From positions 48,071 to 112,070 of the forward strand of contig JAEZYP010000070.1 in assembly GCA_023418995.1 (NCBI GenBank): DNA of 64,000 bases. The letters are read 5' to 3'. The DNA comes from Bacillota bacterium (GTDB taxonomy: Bacteria > Bacillota > Clostridia > Oscillospirales > Acutalibacteraceae). Both the position numbers and the translations under genes were made by a program. The notes below the pieces were generated by a model that worked only from the letters and a program-made list of their open reading frames with translations, was not told the origin of the DNA and ran no database searches. Shown piece after piece: positions 32,061-40,992 of this stretch. Every line of letters starts with the position of its first letter. The first letter of the stretch is position 1.

Positions 32061-33098
32061 CTATGATTCGCGCCGATTGATATAATACTGATAGCAGCTC
32101 CCCTCAGTGGATACCATGCAGGCACCCTGCGGGGACTGCGGATTACATATTTTACCGAAGAGCGGGCATTCGCGTGGGCTGATTGCCCCTGTGAGCACCC
32201 TCGCACACCGGCAGCTTTGGTTTGCACTGTGATCCTCGGTTAACTCCGCGCTTCCGGCGTCATAATCCGCAAATTCGGGACGAAGAACCTTTCCGGATTC
32301 GGGAAGCGTACCCATACCGCGCCAGGACGCATCCGCCGCCATAAAATACTGTTCGGTTTTATTCTGCGCGGTCAGGTTACCTTCCGCCGTAACCAGAGAG
32401 GGGTATAGATTCATGACGTCGCCTCTGCCGCGCCGGCGAACCAGCGCGTAGATAGCCAGCAGAATCTGCTCCGCCTGAAAACCGGCCACCGCAAACGGAA
32501 TGGAATATTTTTCAGCAAGAGGGCGGTAGATTTCGCTGCCCGTAATTACGCTGACATGCCCGGGAGCAATAAATCCGTCGATCCCGCCCTGGTTGCCGCA
32601 AACCCAGTCGATTACCCGTGGCATCGTTTTTAAGGAAGTAAGAAGCTTAATATTTCGGATGCCCTGCTCGCACGCCTCATCCAGAAGCATCGCGTAGACC
32701 GGTGTGGTTGTCTCAAACCCTACCGCCGCAAAAACAAAGGTCTTTGCAGGCTCAGCGGCGGCAAGCCTTAGGGTATCCATCGGAGAATAGACCATCCGAA
32801 CCTGTCCGCCCATCGCCTTTGCGTCGTTCAGGCTTTGGCTGCTGCCTTTTACGCGCAAAAGATCACCGAATGATACCACCACATGATCCGGCAAAAGAGC
32901 CAGCTCGGTCAGCCGGTCAATATAGGCCGTTACGGTCACGCAAACCGGGCACCCCGGACCGGAGATCAGCCGGATGTTCGGTGAAAGCAGGCTTGCGATT
33001 CCATTGTGGGATATCTCCGCCGTATGCGTTCCGCAAACCTCCATTAACCGAACGGGTTCCCCGTCATAGTCTTTTAAGAATTTTTTATAATCTGTCAT
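32061..33098 (-). CDS. hypD: Hydrogenase maturation protein HypD
   Basis: The iron-sulfur scaffold protein that, with HypC, assembles Fe(CN)2CO. It is 345 residues with the conserved MEVCGTHTAEI, GPGCPVCVT and a Cys-rich C-terminal part (SCRCARVL, CPLFGKIC, PQGACMVS) that holds the [4Fe-4S] cluster. Its start overlaps the hypC stop by 4 nt, fitting the HypC-HypD complex. Confidence 0.95.
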   Translation of the reverse strand: MTDYKKFLKDYDGEPVRLMEVCGTHTAEISHNGIASLLSPNIRLISGPGCPVCVTVTAYIDRLTELALLPDHVVVSFGDLLRVKGSSQSLNDAKAMGGQVRMVYSPMDTLRLAAAEPAKTFVFAAVGFETTTPVYAMLLDEACEQGIRNIKLLTSLKTMPRVIDWVCGNQGGIDGFIAPGHVSVITGSEIYRPLAEKYSIPFAVAGFQAEQILLAIYALVRRRGRGDVMNLYPSLVTAEGNLTAQNKTEQYFMAADASWRGMGTLPESGKVLRPEFADYDAGSAELTEDHSANQSCRCARVLTGAISPRECPLFGKICNPQSPQGACMVSTEGSCYQYYINRRES

Positions 33099-33307
33099 AA
33101 GCTTTCAATTTCCTCAAAGAGGTCCGCCAGATTTTTGCCTTCTTCCTCCGAAATAACCTGTATGATGCATCCGGCGTGAACCAGTACGTAATCGCCCGGC
33201 TTGATTTTCACAAGACCGGCCTCCGCCCGGAGGATATTTCCGCTGAAATCCACTTCCGCCTTAGTTCCGTCTACCGTTATCACCTTGCCCGGCATCGCCA
33301 CGCACAT
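33095..33307 (-). CDS. hypC: Hydrogenase maturation chaperone HypC
   Basis: A 70-residue chaperone opening MCVAMPGKV, where the N-terminal Cys2 binds the iron centre and the hydrogenase large subunit. It carries iron between HypD and the large-subunit precursor (EchE here). It is the usual length for HypC/HupF and is translationally coupled to hypD. Confidence 0.95.
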   Translation of the reverse strand: MCVAMPGKVITVDGTKAEVDFSGNILRAEAGLVKIKPGDYVLVHAGCIIQVISEEEGKNLADLFEEIESL

Positions 33308-33325
33308 AGGATCACTGCCTTTCTC

Positions 33326-35566
33326 TTAATTTTGCGGGACTCCGGCGTGCTGCGCGCACAGCCACGCCTGCCCCAGGCTGATTCCGCCGTCGTTACAGGG
33401 GACCGCCGAATTCACGTAAACCGCAAAGCCGTCGTCTTTCAGCAATCTGAGGCACTCCCGCGTCAGGAGCAGATTGGAAAAAACACCGCCGCTGAGCGCA
33501 ACCCGATTTTCACCGCCGTTTTCCCGAAGGAGACGGCACACCTTCAGCAGCATCCGCGAAACCGCCAGATGGAACCCCAGCGCAAGGGAACCGGTATTTT
33601 CTCTCTTTGCGGACGCTTCATAAATTTCTTTTACAATTTTAATTTGATTAATTTGTATTGCAGAATCCGTATAAATCAATTCAAACTCCAAAGGGTATGG
33701 AACAATCCCTTCAAATTGCGCCCGCGCGGCTTCGTTTTCCAACGCGATGGCGCATTCGCCTTCATAGGTGTTTTCTATTCGAAGCTTTAACACCGCGCTC
33801 ACGGCGTCAAAAAGCCTCCCCATACTGGAGCTTTGAAAGGTATTCACTTTATTTTTCAGCGCCACCTGAACCAGCGCGCCGTTTCCGCCCGGTACTTCGA
33901 TTCCAGCGGCATCCAGATAGCAGAGCGCCGTCATCCCGGCGTCTTTCGATGCCCTGTCGCCGCCGCAGAGCGTGACATATTCCAGATGAGCGCTTCGCAC
34001 ATAATCAGCGCCTTTGCATACCAGAATCTCGCCGCCCCAGACGCAGCCGTCCGTTCCGTAGCCGGTGCCGTCGAACGCGGCGCCGATGCAGCCGGAAAGA
34101 CCGTGCTCCGCCATAACGGAGGCAATATGGGCGTGATGGTGCTGAACCGGAAACAGCGGCTTTCCAAGCTCTTTTGCCATGCGGGTCGTGAAATAACCCG
34201 GGTGAAGATCACAGGCAATGACCGAAGGCTCAATACGGAACAGCCGCTTCATTCGGTCAAGATTCTCACGGTATACGCTTGTAACGGCATATTCCTCCAG
34301 GTCGCCGAAATACTGGCTCAAATAGGCTCTGCCGTCCTTCATCAGGCAAAAGCAGGATTTTAAATCTCCGCCCATCGCCAATACCGGTTTTTTCGTTTTG
34401 ACCTCCAGATCAACCGGCATGGGAACATATCCCCTGCTCCGGCGCACGAGCTGTGTTTTGCTGCCGATTACCCGGGCGACGGAGTCATCCAACGGGGTTA
34501 CAATACGCCGGAGGTGATAGAGCACACCGTCCAGAAATTCGGATTTGAAATGCAGGATCTCCTCGTCATCGGTGATTATCGGTTCATTTGAGAAGTTTCC
34601 GCTTGTCATTACGAGCGGCCCGCAAGCCTCCACCAAAAGACGGTGCAGCCCTGTGTAAGGCAGGAACGCTCCCAGGAACCGGCTTTCGCTGCTCAGGGAT
34701 GAGCAGAATGCATCCTTTTTCTTGTTTAAAAGCACAATCGGTCTTGCCGGCGATCTTAGAAGCTCTTCTTCTTCATCACTAGCCTTGCAAACACTTCGAA
34801 TAGAACCCATTCCTGGAAACATGACCGCAAAGGGTTTTTTGTCACGATGCTTCATGGCACGCAGGTGCTCCACCGATTCCTGATTTTCCGGAAGGCACGT
34901 AAACTGGTATCCGCCGATTCCCTTTAACGCCAATACCGCGCCGGAGTGAAGCATTGCAATCCCTTTTTCCAATGCTTCTTCCTTTTCGTATTTTTGTCCT
35001 CCCGTTTCAAAAATAAGCTGGGGACCGCAGTCACGGCAGGAAATCGTCTGCGCGTGCCTGCGGCGCGTATTTGTGGTATATTCCGTGTAGCAGGAGCAGC
35101 ACATTGAAAAATCTTCCATTGTAATATTACAGCGGTCGTAGGGCAATTGCTCAATAATACTATACCTTGGTCCGCACGCCACACAGCTGATAAATGGATA
35201 GGCGTATCGGCGGTCGGAAGGCTCGTCCAGTTCCCGCAGGCAATCCTCACAGATTGGAAGGTCGGGCGGAATCAGCGGAGTTTCCTCACTGGTAACGACG
35301 CTCTCCACAATCTGAAAACCGTTAAACTTTCTAGGTTCCACCGACCGTACGATGACCTTTGTCACATCCGCGCCTGAGGGCTGGCGCGACTTAAGGCGGT
35401 GGATAAAACAATCCATCGCCTTATCAGTCGCCTCGGCGAAGATCTCAACTATCCCGCCATTATTCATTACAACTCCGGTAACCCCAAGTTCTTCGGCAAT
35501 CCGTGCCACAAAGGGCCGGAATCCGACGCCCTGGACTACCCCTAATATGGTGATCGAACAAGTCAT
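33326..35566 (-). CDS. hypF: Carbamoyltransferase HypF
   Basis: Makes the carbamoyl group for the CN ligands from carbamoyl phosphate and ATP. The 746-residue protein has an acylphosphatase domain (VQGVGFRPFVARIAEELG, residues 9-26), two zinc-finger repeats (CEDC, CVAC, CSC, CRDC between about 105 and 185), a YrdC-like domain, and a Kae1-like domain with HHHAHIASVMAEHG. The ribosome binding site is TTGAGGT. It lies 18 nt after echF, so maturation is co-transcribed with the hydrogenase. Confidence 0.95.
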   Translation of the reverse strand: MTCSITILGVVQGVGFRPFVARIAEELGVTGVVMNNGGIVEIFAEATDKAMDCFIHRLKSRQPSGADVTKVIVRSVEPRKFNGFQIVESVVTSEETPLIPPDLPICEDCLRELDEPSDRRYAYPFISCVACGPRYSIIEQLPYDRCNITMEDFSMCCSCYTEYTTNTRRRHAQTISCRDCGPQLIFETGGQKYEKEEALEKGIAMLHSGAVLALKGIGGYQFTCLPENQESVEHLRAMKHRDKKPFAVMFPGMGSIRSVCKASDEEEELLRSPARPIVLLNKKKDAFCSSLSSESRFLGAFLPYTGLHRLLVEACGPLVMTSGNFSNEPIITDDEEILHFKSEFLDGVLYHLRRIVTPLDDSVARVIGSKTQLVRRSRGYVPMPVDLEVKTKKPVLAMGGDLKSCFCLMKDGRAYLSQYFGDLEEYAVTSVYRENLDRMKRLFRIEPSVIACDLHPGYFTTRMAKELGKPLFPVQHHHAHIASVMAEHGLSGCIGAAFDGTGYGTDGCVWGGEILVCKGADYVRSAHLEYVTLCGGDRASKDAGMTALCYLDAAGIEVPGGNGALVQVALKNKVNTFQSSSMGRLFDAVSAVLKLRIENTYEGECAIALENEAARAQFEGIVPYPLEFELIYTDSAIQINQIKIVKEIYEASAKRENTGSLALGFHLAVSRMLLKVCRLLRENGGENRVALSGGVFSNLLLTRECLRLLKDDGFAVYVNSAVPCNDGGISLGQAWLCAQHAGVPQN

Positions 35567-35584
35567 GCAATTACCTCAAGGCAA

Positions 35585-35980
35585 TCAGGCATGTTTTTCG
35601 GTTTCCTTTGCTTCAGCCACAACCGGCTCCTTCGGGGGCTCCGGCGGCTTTTGATAAGAATCGGTTCGTTTGGAGGAATCCGGATCCGTATAAGCATGCT
35701 CCATTGCCAAGCACTTTTTCGGGCAGCTTTCCACGCAATAGCCGCATTGGATGCAGCCGAAGCGTTCGATTGCCCAGGTACGACCCGCGCGGTCAACCGT
35801 GATGGCGTTGGCGGGGCACTTTTTGGAGCAAAGACCGCAAAGAACACAGGTATCAATATCCACGCTGATGTGCCCCCTGGTGCGGTCGGTATATTCCCTC
35901 GGCTGCTGAGGATACATCCTCGTAGCGGGAGCGGAAAACAAGTTCTTCATAACGGTTTTTGCGAATGGCATAATATTCAT
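35585..35980 (-). CDS. echF: Ech hydrogenase ferredoxin-like subunit EchF
   Basis: An electron-entry subunit of 131 residues with two [4Fe-4S] motifs: Cys45, 48, 51, 55 (CVLCGLCSKKCP) and Cys76, 79, 82, 86 (CIQCGYCVESCP). It is homologous to NuoI of complex I. The C-terminal 30 residues are Pro/Glu/Lys-rich. It is the sixth ech gene and passes electrons from reduced ferredoxin towards EchC. Confidence 0.92.
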   Translation of the reverse strand: MNIMPFAKTVMKNLFSAPATRMYPQQPREYTDRTRGHISVDIDTCVLCGLCSKKCPANAITVDRAGRTWAIERFGCIQCGYCVESCPKKCLAMEHAYTDPDSSKRTDSYQKPPEPPKEPVVAEAKETEKHA

Positions 35981-35989
35981 AGCGTTCCC

Positions 35990-37069
35990 CTACCTTTCGG
36001 TGCAGCTGATGCACGGATCAATGGTCAAAATCAAAATCGGCACATCCGCAAGCTGGCAGCCCTTCAACGTCTCAATTAGAGCCGGAAGGTTCGCGAAGGT
36101 AGGAGTGCGCACGCGGACACGGTCAAGGAACTTGGTCCCGTTCGCCTTTACATAGTAGAACGCTTCGCCGCGCGGCTGTTCCACCCGCATAAAATATTCG
36201 CCCTGCGGAAAGCCTTTGACCGGCACCGCGATCTCTCCGCCCGGAATTTTAGCCGCCGCCTGGCGGATAATATCGAAGGACTGAAAAATTTCACGGATAC
36301 GCACGTCAGTACGGGCATAGCTGTCACCGATATCGCTGGTAATCGGCTCAAAATCAATATTGGAATAAGCGGCGTAGCCGGACTGGCGCATGTCGAACGC
36401 TACGCCGCTGGCACGCAGGAACGGACCTACACAGCCGAGATCATGCGCCTGCTGCTTGGTAAGGAACCCGACATCCTTCAAACGGGAAACAACCGCGTAG
36501 TCGTTCAAAAAGGTTTTGGTCAGCTCCTTGAGCTCGGCTTCAATCTCGCCGATTGCCTTCAGCAGCTGGCTCATCATCTCATTTGAGATATCCTTAATCT
36601 GACCGCCAATTTTGTTGACGCTGAAAATAACACGGCCACCGGTGGTAGCCTCGATCATATCCAGAATTTTTTCACGCATACGCCAGCTCTGGTAAAACAG
36701 GCTCTCAAAGCCGAACGCGTCTGCCAAAAGACCCAGCCAGAGAAGGTGACTGTGTATCCGGGACATTTCACACCAGATGGTGCGCAGGTATTTCGCACGA
36801 TCCGGAATTTCAACATTCATGATATGCTCCACGGCTTCACAGTAAGCCATACCGTGCATATAGCTGCAAATACCGCAGATGCGTTCCGCAACATAGGTAT
36901 ATTCATTAAAATCCTTTTTCTCCACAAGCTTTTCCAAACCGCGGTGGACAAAGCCGATGGAAGGCACCGCTTCAACAACCTTTTCGTCTTCCAGAACAAG
37001 GTCAAGATGGATTGGCTCCGGCAAAACCGGATGCTGCGGCCCGAAAGGCACCACACTTCGAGTAGACAT
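35990..37069 (-). CDS. echE: Ech [NiFe]-hydrogenase large subunit EchE
   Basis: The catalytic subunit holding the NiFe site, 359 residues, homologous to NuoD. Both metal-binding motifs are intact: RICGICSYMHG (Cys65, Cys68) and C-terminal DPCISCTER (Cys353, Cys356). The protein ends three residues after the last Cys, so there is no cleavable C-terminal extension. That agrees with known EchE and CooH proteins and with the absence of a maturation protease gene here. The ribosome binding site is AAAGGAGG. Confidence 0.95.
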   Translation of the reverse strand: MSTRSVVPFGPQHPVLPEPIHLDLVLEDEKVVEAVPSIGFVHRGLEKLVEKKDFNEYTYVAERICGICSYMHGMAYCEAVEHIMNVEIPDRAKYLRTIWCEMSRIHSHLLWLGLLADAFGFESLFYQSWRMREKILDMIEATTGGRVIFSVNKIGGQIKDISNEMMSQLLKAIGEIEAELKELTKTFLNDYAVVSRLKDVGFLTKQQAHDLGCVGPFLRASGVAFDMRQSGYAAYSNIDFEPITSDIGDSYARTDVRIREIFQSFDIIRQAAAKIPGGEIAVPVKGFPQGEYFMRVEQPRGEAFYYVKANGTKFLDRVRVRTPTFANLPALIETLKGCQLADVPILILTIDPCISCTER

Positions 37070-37084
37070 CGGTATAATCCTCCT

Positions 37085-37420
37085 TTATTTAAAGGGTGCT
37101 TCCTGTTCAATTCGGTAAAGCTTGCCCTTGTAATCCAGTGAAATCAAATTAATCTTAACGCCGAACAGGTCAACCATTTCGTTCTCATAAAGGAACGCCG
37201 GTTCAAAAACCTCGCTGATGCTCATAATTTCGGTGTCCTCACTGATCGTAAGGCGCAGATTCAAAAGCTCGTAGCCCTTGCCAAAGGAATAGCTTAGCTC
37301 GTAGCCCTCTTTGGTTCTGACCGCGCAGATTTGAGCCAGCCGGTAACCGTCGTGCTTTAGCTGCATTACCTTCGTTACGAGGTCGCCCGGTTCAACGCTG
37401 ATGAGATTTTCTTCTGTCAT
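37085..37420 (-). CDS. echD: Ech hydrogenase subunit EchD
   Basis: A 111-residue soluble subunit of the complex I 30-kDa (NuoC) family, contributing to the connecting module of the hydrogenase. It is short and weakly conserved, so identification rests on its position between the echC and echE homologues and the length typical of EchD. Its start overlaps the echC stop by 4 nt. Confidence 0.85.
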   Translation of the reverse strand: MTEENLISVEPGDLVTKVMQLKHDGYRLAQICAVRTKEGYELSYSFGKGYELLNLRLTISEDTEIMSISEVFEPAFLYENEMVDLFGVKINLISLDYKGKLYRIEQEAPFK

Positions 37421-37857
37421 TGCGCCGCACCCTCCTTCATCTTTTCGCGCTTCTCGTCGAGCAGCGCAACCGCCTTAACCACACCGTCGATAATGGCCTC
37501 CGGTCTCGCGGCGCAGCCCGGCACATAAATATCCACGGGAATTACCGTGTCTGCCCCGCCCTTTATATTATAGCACTCTTTAAAAATGCCGCCGTTGCAG
37601 GCGCAGATTCCAACCGCGACCACAATCTTCGGGTTTGGCATTTGCTCGTAAATCTGTTTTACAACCGGCTCGTTCTGAGCGTTGATGCCGCCCGTAATCA
37701 GCAGGATATCGGCATGCTTGGGATTACCGGTGTTGATTACGCCGAAGCGCTCCACATCGTAAACCGGGGTCAGGCAGGCAAGCACTTCGATGTCACAGCC
37801 GTTGCAGCTGGAACCGTCGTAGTGTAACAGCCAGGGTGATTTTGAAACTTTAACCAT
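37417..37857 (-). CDS. echC: Ech [NiFe]-hydrogenase small subunit EchC
   Basis: Carries the proximal [4Fe-4S] cluster next to the NiFe site, 146 residues, homologous to NuoB. Ligands are Cys18 and Cys21 (SSCNGCDIE), Cys85 (VGICA) and Cys115 (VPGCAARPE). It has the short Ech-type form without extra cluster domains. The ribosome binding site is AAGGAGGAGG. Confidence 0.93.
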   Translation of the reverse strand: MVKVSKSPWLLHYDGSSCNGCDIEVLACLTPVYDVERFGVINTGNPKHADILLITGGINAQNEPVVKQIYEQMPNPKIVVAVGICACNGGIFKECYNIKGGADTVIPVDIYVPGCAARPEAIIDGVVKAVALLDEKREKMKEGAAQ

Positions 37858-37870
37858 TTCTGCCTCCTCC

Positions 37871-38740
37871 TTAACGAACCAGCATGAGAATCAGCAGGTT
37901 GACCGCGCCTGTTACAAGCGTTACCACCCAGGTTGATTTCAGCATAAAATCCCACTTTACTCTCGGGCTAGTGTTATCAATTAGTATTTCAATAAAATAA
38001 GCCAAAATGCAAACGGCAACCGCGATCAAGCCGCTCCACCAATCCGGTGTCATAACGAACAGACCGATCACCCCGAGAAGAAACGCGTTTTCGTACCAAT
38101 GGGCAAGCTCCACCAGAGCCAGAATATTGCCCGAAAGCTCCGTGGTCATTCCCTTTACCATCTCCTGATGAGCATGGTGCGAGGTGCTGAAATCAAACGG
38201 AGATTTGCGGAATTTAATGGTGAGAATCCAGAGGAATCCCACAAAAATTCCGGGCATATAGAGAATGGGGGGCAGGGAGCTTTTCGCGATAATCTCCTGC
38301 ACGGAAAAGCTGCCCGTAACCTCATAAAAACCGATCGCCACCAAAAGCACCATCGGCTCGTAGGCCATCATCTGGAGCAATTCTCTCTGACCGCCCATGG
38401 CGCTGTAAGGAGAATTGGCCGAGCTCGCGGACATGATAAAGAATACGCCCGCGAGTGTCAGCGCGAAGAACACCAGCAGCAGGTCGCCGCCGGAAAAGAA
38501 CAGGCATCCGGTAAAGATAACAAAAATCAAAAATCCGCAGACCAGAAAGTCCTGAACGTTGTTAACGATGACCGTCTGCTTTACAAACAGCTTGTATAAA
38601 TCATAAAAGGGCTGAAAAACCGACGGACCCTTGCGCCCCTGCATTCTTGCGGAAATTTTACGGTCGAACCCCGCCAAAAAGCCGCCTACCACGGGACCAA
38701 GAATCAAATATAGAATTACATAAAGAACAGACAGCTTCAT
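37871..38740 (-). CDS. echB: Ech hydrogenase membrane subunit EchB
   Basis: A NuoH-like integral membrane subunit of 289 residues with about eight helices, connecting the hydrophilic module to the ion pump. Conserved elements include GFDRKISARMQGRKGPSVFQP split across the first loop, the SANSPYSAMGGQRELLQMMAYE region and SPFDFSTSHHAHQEMVKG. It overlaps echA by 4 nt. Confidence 0.93.
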   Translation of the reverse strand: MKLSVLYVILYLILGPVVGGFLAGFDRKISARMQGRKGPSVFQPFYDLYKLFVKQTVIVNNVQDFLVCGFLIFVIFTGCLFFSGGDLLLVFFALTLAGVFFIMSASSANSPYSAMGGQRELLQMMAYEPMVLLVAIGFYEVTGSFSVQEIIAKSSLPPILYMPGIFVGFLWILTIKFRKSPFDFSTSHHAHQEMVKGMTTELSGNILALVELAHWYENAFLLGVIGLFVMTPDWWSGLIAVAVCILAYFIEILIDNTSPRVKWDFMLKSTWVVTLVTGAVNLLILMLVR

Positions 38741-40653
38741 CTGACCACACCTCCGATTGCAAGGGCTATTAGAATGACAATCGCCGCGGAGGATACAATC
38801 AGAGAAGGCTTAAGGAGCTTCTTCTCGCCAAAATAATCCTCCATGTACCAGTTTGCCAGGTACATTTTCTTTTTATCGCCGAAGGAATCGGTGAACGAGC
38901 GGTCATTGCCACGGTTGCCGCCGCTCATATAAGACATCACCATTTTCTTTTCCTTGCCGAAGGTCAGCAGGCGCACCGCAACCGGGAGAATGAGAATGGT
39001 GCAGAGCATCAGAATCATCATGCTTTCGTTGCCGCTGCCGATTATCTCCGGAATTGTGTCATGGAACATTTCGCCGAGGAAAGGCTCCACAAGATAAGTA
39101 GACGCCATTGGGAACGAAAGGGTAAGCACGATCATCAGTATCGCCTGAGAAAGCAGAGAGAACCACTCGCTGCCCTTGGTCGTGTTTGGCTTGCGCTCCG
39201 ACTCATGAACAACAGCGAGCAGCTTGCCGAGCCATTTTGTCCAGTAAAACAGCGTTGTTGCGCTGCCGAATACAAGGAAGAACACCATCAGAATGCTCTT
39301 GGCGTCAATAAATGCCTTCAAAGCCGCCCATTTTGAGATGAGCATGCCGAACGGAGCGAGGAACATGCCTACAATTCCGACAATCATAACAAACGCAAGC
39401 TCCGGAAGCCGGACAACCAGTCCGTGCATATCCTCAATGTTGCGGCTGCCCGTACTGTTTTCTACCGCACCGACAGACAGGAACATCAAGGACTTGGAGA
39501 CCGCGTGGAACATCATCAGCAAGATTGCCGCCCAAACCGCCTCATGACGGCCGACGCCCGCGCAGGCCGCAATCAGACCAAGGTTCGAAACCGTGGAATA
39601 CGCAAGAACCTTTTTGCCGTCGCTCTGCGAAATGGCAAGCATAGAGGTCATCAGGAAGGTGAAGCCTCCGACGGTCGTCACCATCATTCCGGACACGTTT
39701 CCGCTTAAAGCGGGAGCAAGACGAATCAGCAGGTAAACGCCCGCCTTTACCATCGTTGCGGAATGCAGAAGCGCGGAGGTAGGAGTCGGAGCAACCATAG
39801 CGCCCAGCAGCCAGCCCGAGAAGGGAAGCTGCGCGCTCTTGGTCAGACCGGCAAAGGCAAGCAGGATGACCGGGAGGAGGGCAATTTGGCTGCCAACACC
39901 CGACTGCACAAGCTTACCCAGCTCCACAATATGGAGAACAAGCACACTGTAGGCAATTGCTATGGCAAAGCCAAGACCGCCCAGCAGGTTCATCCACAAA
40001 GCGCGGAAGGAGTTTGTAATCGCTTCCTTAGACTGATTGTAACCGATTAGCAGGAACGAGCATACGCTCGTAATTTCCCAGAAAAAATAAATCCAGGTTA
40101 AATTGGAAGACAAAACGAGCCCGAACATCGCACCCAAAAAGACAAACAGCATCGCGAAGAAGAACGCGCGCCTGTCCTTACAGTCCGTATGGTGCTCATG
40201 ATAATCTTTCATGTAGCCAACGGCGTAGACGCAAATCAGGCACCCCACAACGCCGATAATCAAACACATAACAACGGTAAGCTTATCGACTGCTATATGG
40301 GCGCCCTCAATCTCGCTTTTTCCCGTAAGATCAAGCCAGGCAATCAAGCCCGTTTGAGCTACGGAGAGAAGTGCAACGTAGTATTTCTTATACCTTACAG
40401 CGTAGTAGACCACCAGACACATGATGCCGATTTCGGCCACCAGTATCACCATGTTGGCCGTACTTGCCTCCGCAAGGTAGGTTGTATTTGTTCCTGAAAG
40501 CATGGTTCCGGTTACAAAATACAAGACTGCCGCAATAATGAGAGCACAGCTGGCAAAAATGAAGTATTTTCTTGGTTTCCCGTGTTTTTTAATCAGCGAT
40601 AATATCACTGCCGCTAGAAAAGGGAAACAAATTAGAAATGCTATGACTGGCAA
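38737..40653 (-). CDS. echA: Ech hydrogenase ion-pumping membrane subunit EchA
   Basis: A NuoL/MrpA-type antiporter-like subunit, about 638 residues and 14 or more helices, that couples ferredoxin-driven H2 formation to ion export. It has the family's LTKSAQLPFSGWLLGAMVAP and LLHSATMVKAGVYL regions. I favour TTG 40653, 7 nt after GAGGGGG; ATG 40683 is in frame but has a poor site and lies about 12 nt from a TATAAT. It is the first gene of the ech-hyp operon. Complex function is known for the family; ion specificity is not visible. Confidence 0.9.
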   Translation of the reverse strand: MPVIAFLICFPFLAAVILSLIKKHGKPRKYFIFASCALIIAAVLYFVTGTMLSGTNTTYLAEASTANMVILVAEIGIMCLVVYYAVRYKKYYVALLSVAQTGLIAWLDLTGKSEIEGAHIAVDKLTVVMCLIIGVVGCLICVYAVGYMKDYHEHHTDCKDRRAFFFAMLFVFLGAMFGLVLSSNLTWIYFFWEITSVCSFLLIGYNQSKEAITNSFRALWMNLLGGLGFAIAIAYSVLVLHIVELGKLVQSGVGSQIALLPVILLAFAGLTKSAQLPFSGWLLGAMVAPTPTSALLHSATMVKAGVYLLIRLAPALSGNVSGMMVTTVGGFTFLMTSMLAISQSDGKKVLAYSTVSNLGLIAACAGVGRHEAVWAAILLMMFHAVSKSLMFLSVGAVENSTGSRNIEDMHGLVVRLPELAFVMIVGIVGMFLAPFGMLISKWAALKAFIDAKSILMVFFLVFGSATTLFYWTKWLGKLLAVVHESERKPNTTKGSEWFSLLSQAILMIVLTLSFPMASTYLVEPFLGEMFHDTIPEIIGSGNESMMILMLCTILILPVAVRLLTFGKEKKMVMSYMSGGNRGNDRSFTDSFGDKKKMYLANWYMEDYFGEKKLLKPSLIVSSAAIVILIALAIGGVVR

Positions 40654-40694
40654 ACGGATACCCCCTCGTGAAATTACTGACATAGACCGTCTCT

Positions 40695-40700
40695 ATTATA
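40695..40700 (-). promoter_or_regulatory. -10 element of the ech-hyp operon
   Basis: A perfect TATAAT on the minus strand, about 40 nt before the favoured TTG start of echA. The -35 region (ACTGAA at 17 nt) is poor, so an activator or weak basal transcription is possible. Confidence 0.5.
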
Positions 40701-40802
40701 CTACTTTTCCTGTCGAATTCAGTTAATATTTTCTTTGAATTTTGTTACAAGATTTTTGTATTTATGAATTAAATATATGCAAATTAACTAATTTTTTTAT
40801 TT

Positions 40803-40880
40803 TATAGCGATTAACTTTAAAAACGGCTAAGTAGTTGTGCGTATATTCTTCGTGATGTAAGGAGAACGACGAAGTCAGGC
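40803..40880 (+). repeat. Dispersed intergenic repeat, copy B
   Basis: A 78-bp copy beginning TATAGCGATTAACTTTAAAA, sharing CTAAGTAGT, GTATATTCTTCGTGATGTAA and ACGACGAAGTCAGGC with copy A. It contains the perfect stem CTTCGT (40848-40853) with ACGAAG (40869-40874). Confidence 0.75.
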
Positions 40881-40921
40881 TGGCGCTTGGCGAGCAACGC
40901 AGCAATACGGAAAATAGACCG

Positions 40922-40955
40922 AAAAAAAGCGTTCCCACCCGAAGGAGGAAACGCT
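40922..40955 (-). terminator. Terminator of the niacin transporter gene
   Basis: On the minus strand AGCGTTTCCTCC and GGTGGGAACGCT pair around a TTCG tetraloop with one mismatch and one G-U pair, followed by seven T residues. Confidence 0.85.
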
Positions 40956-40992
40956 CAGAAATTGCGAAGCTTGCCGGGCACAGTTTTAAGCG

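Larger units (their letters stand above)
40654..40992. other. Intergenic region between ech and niacin transporter genes
   Basis: It holds the ech promoter -10 (40695-40700), dispersed repeat copy B (40803-40880) and the niacin gene terminator (40922-40955). The A/T-rich stretch 40735-40802 shows no clear feature. Confidence 0.6.
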
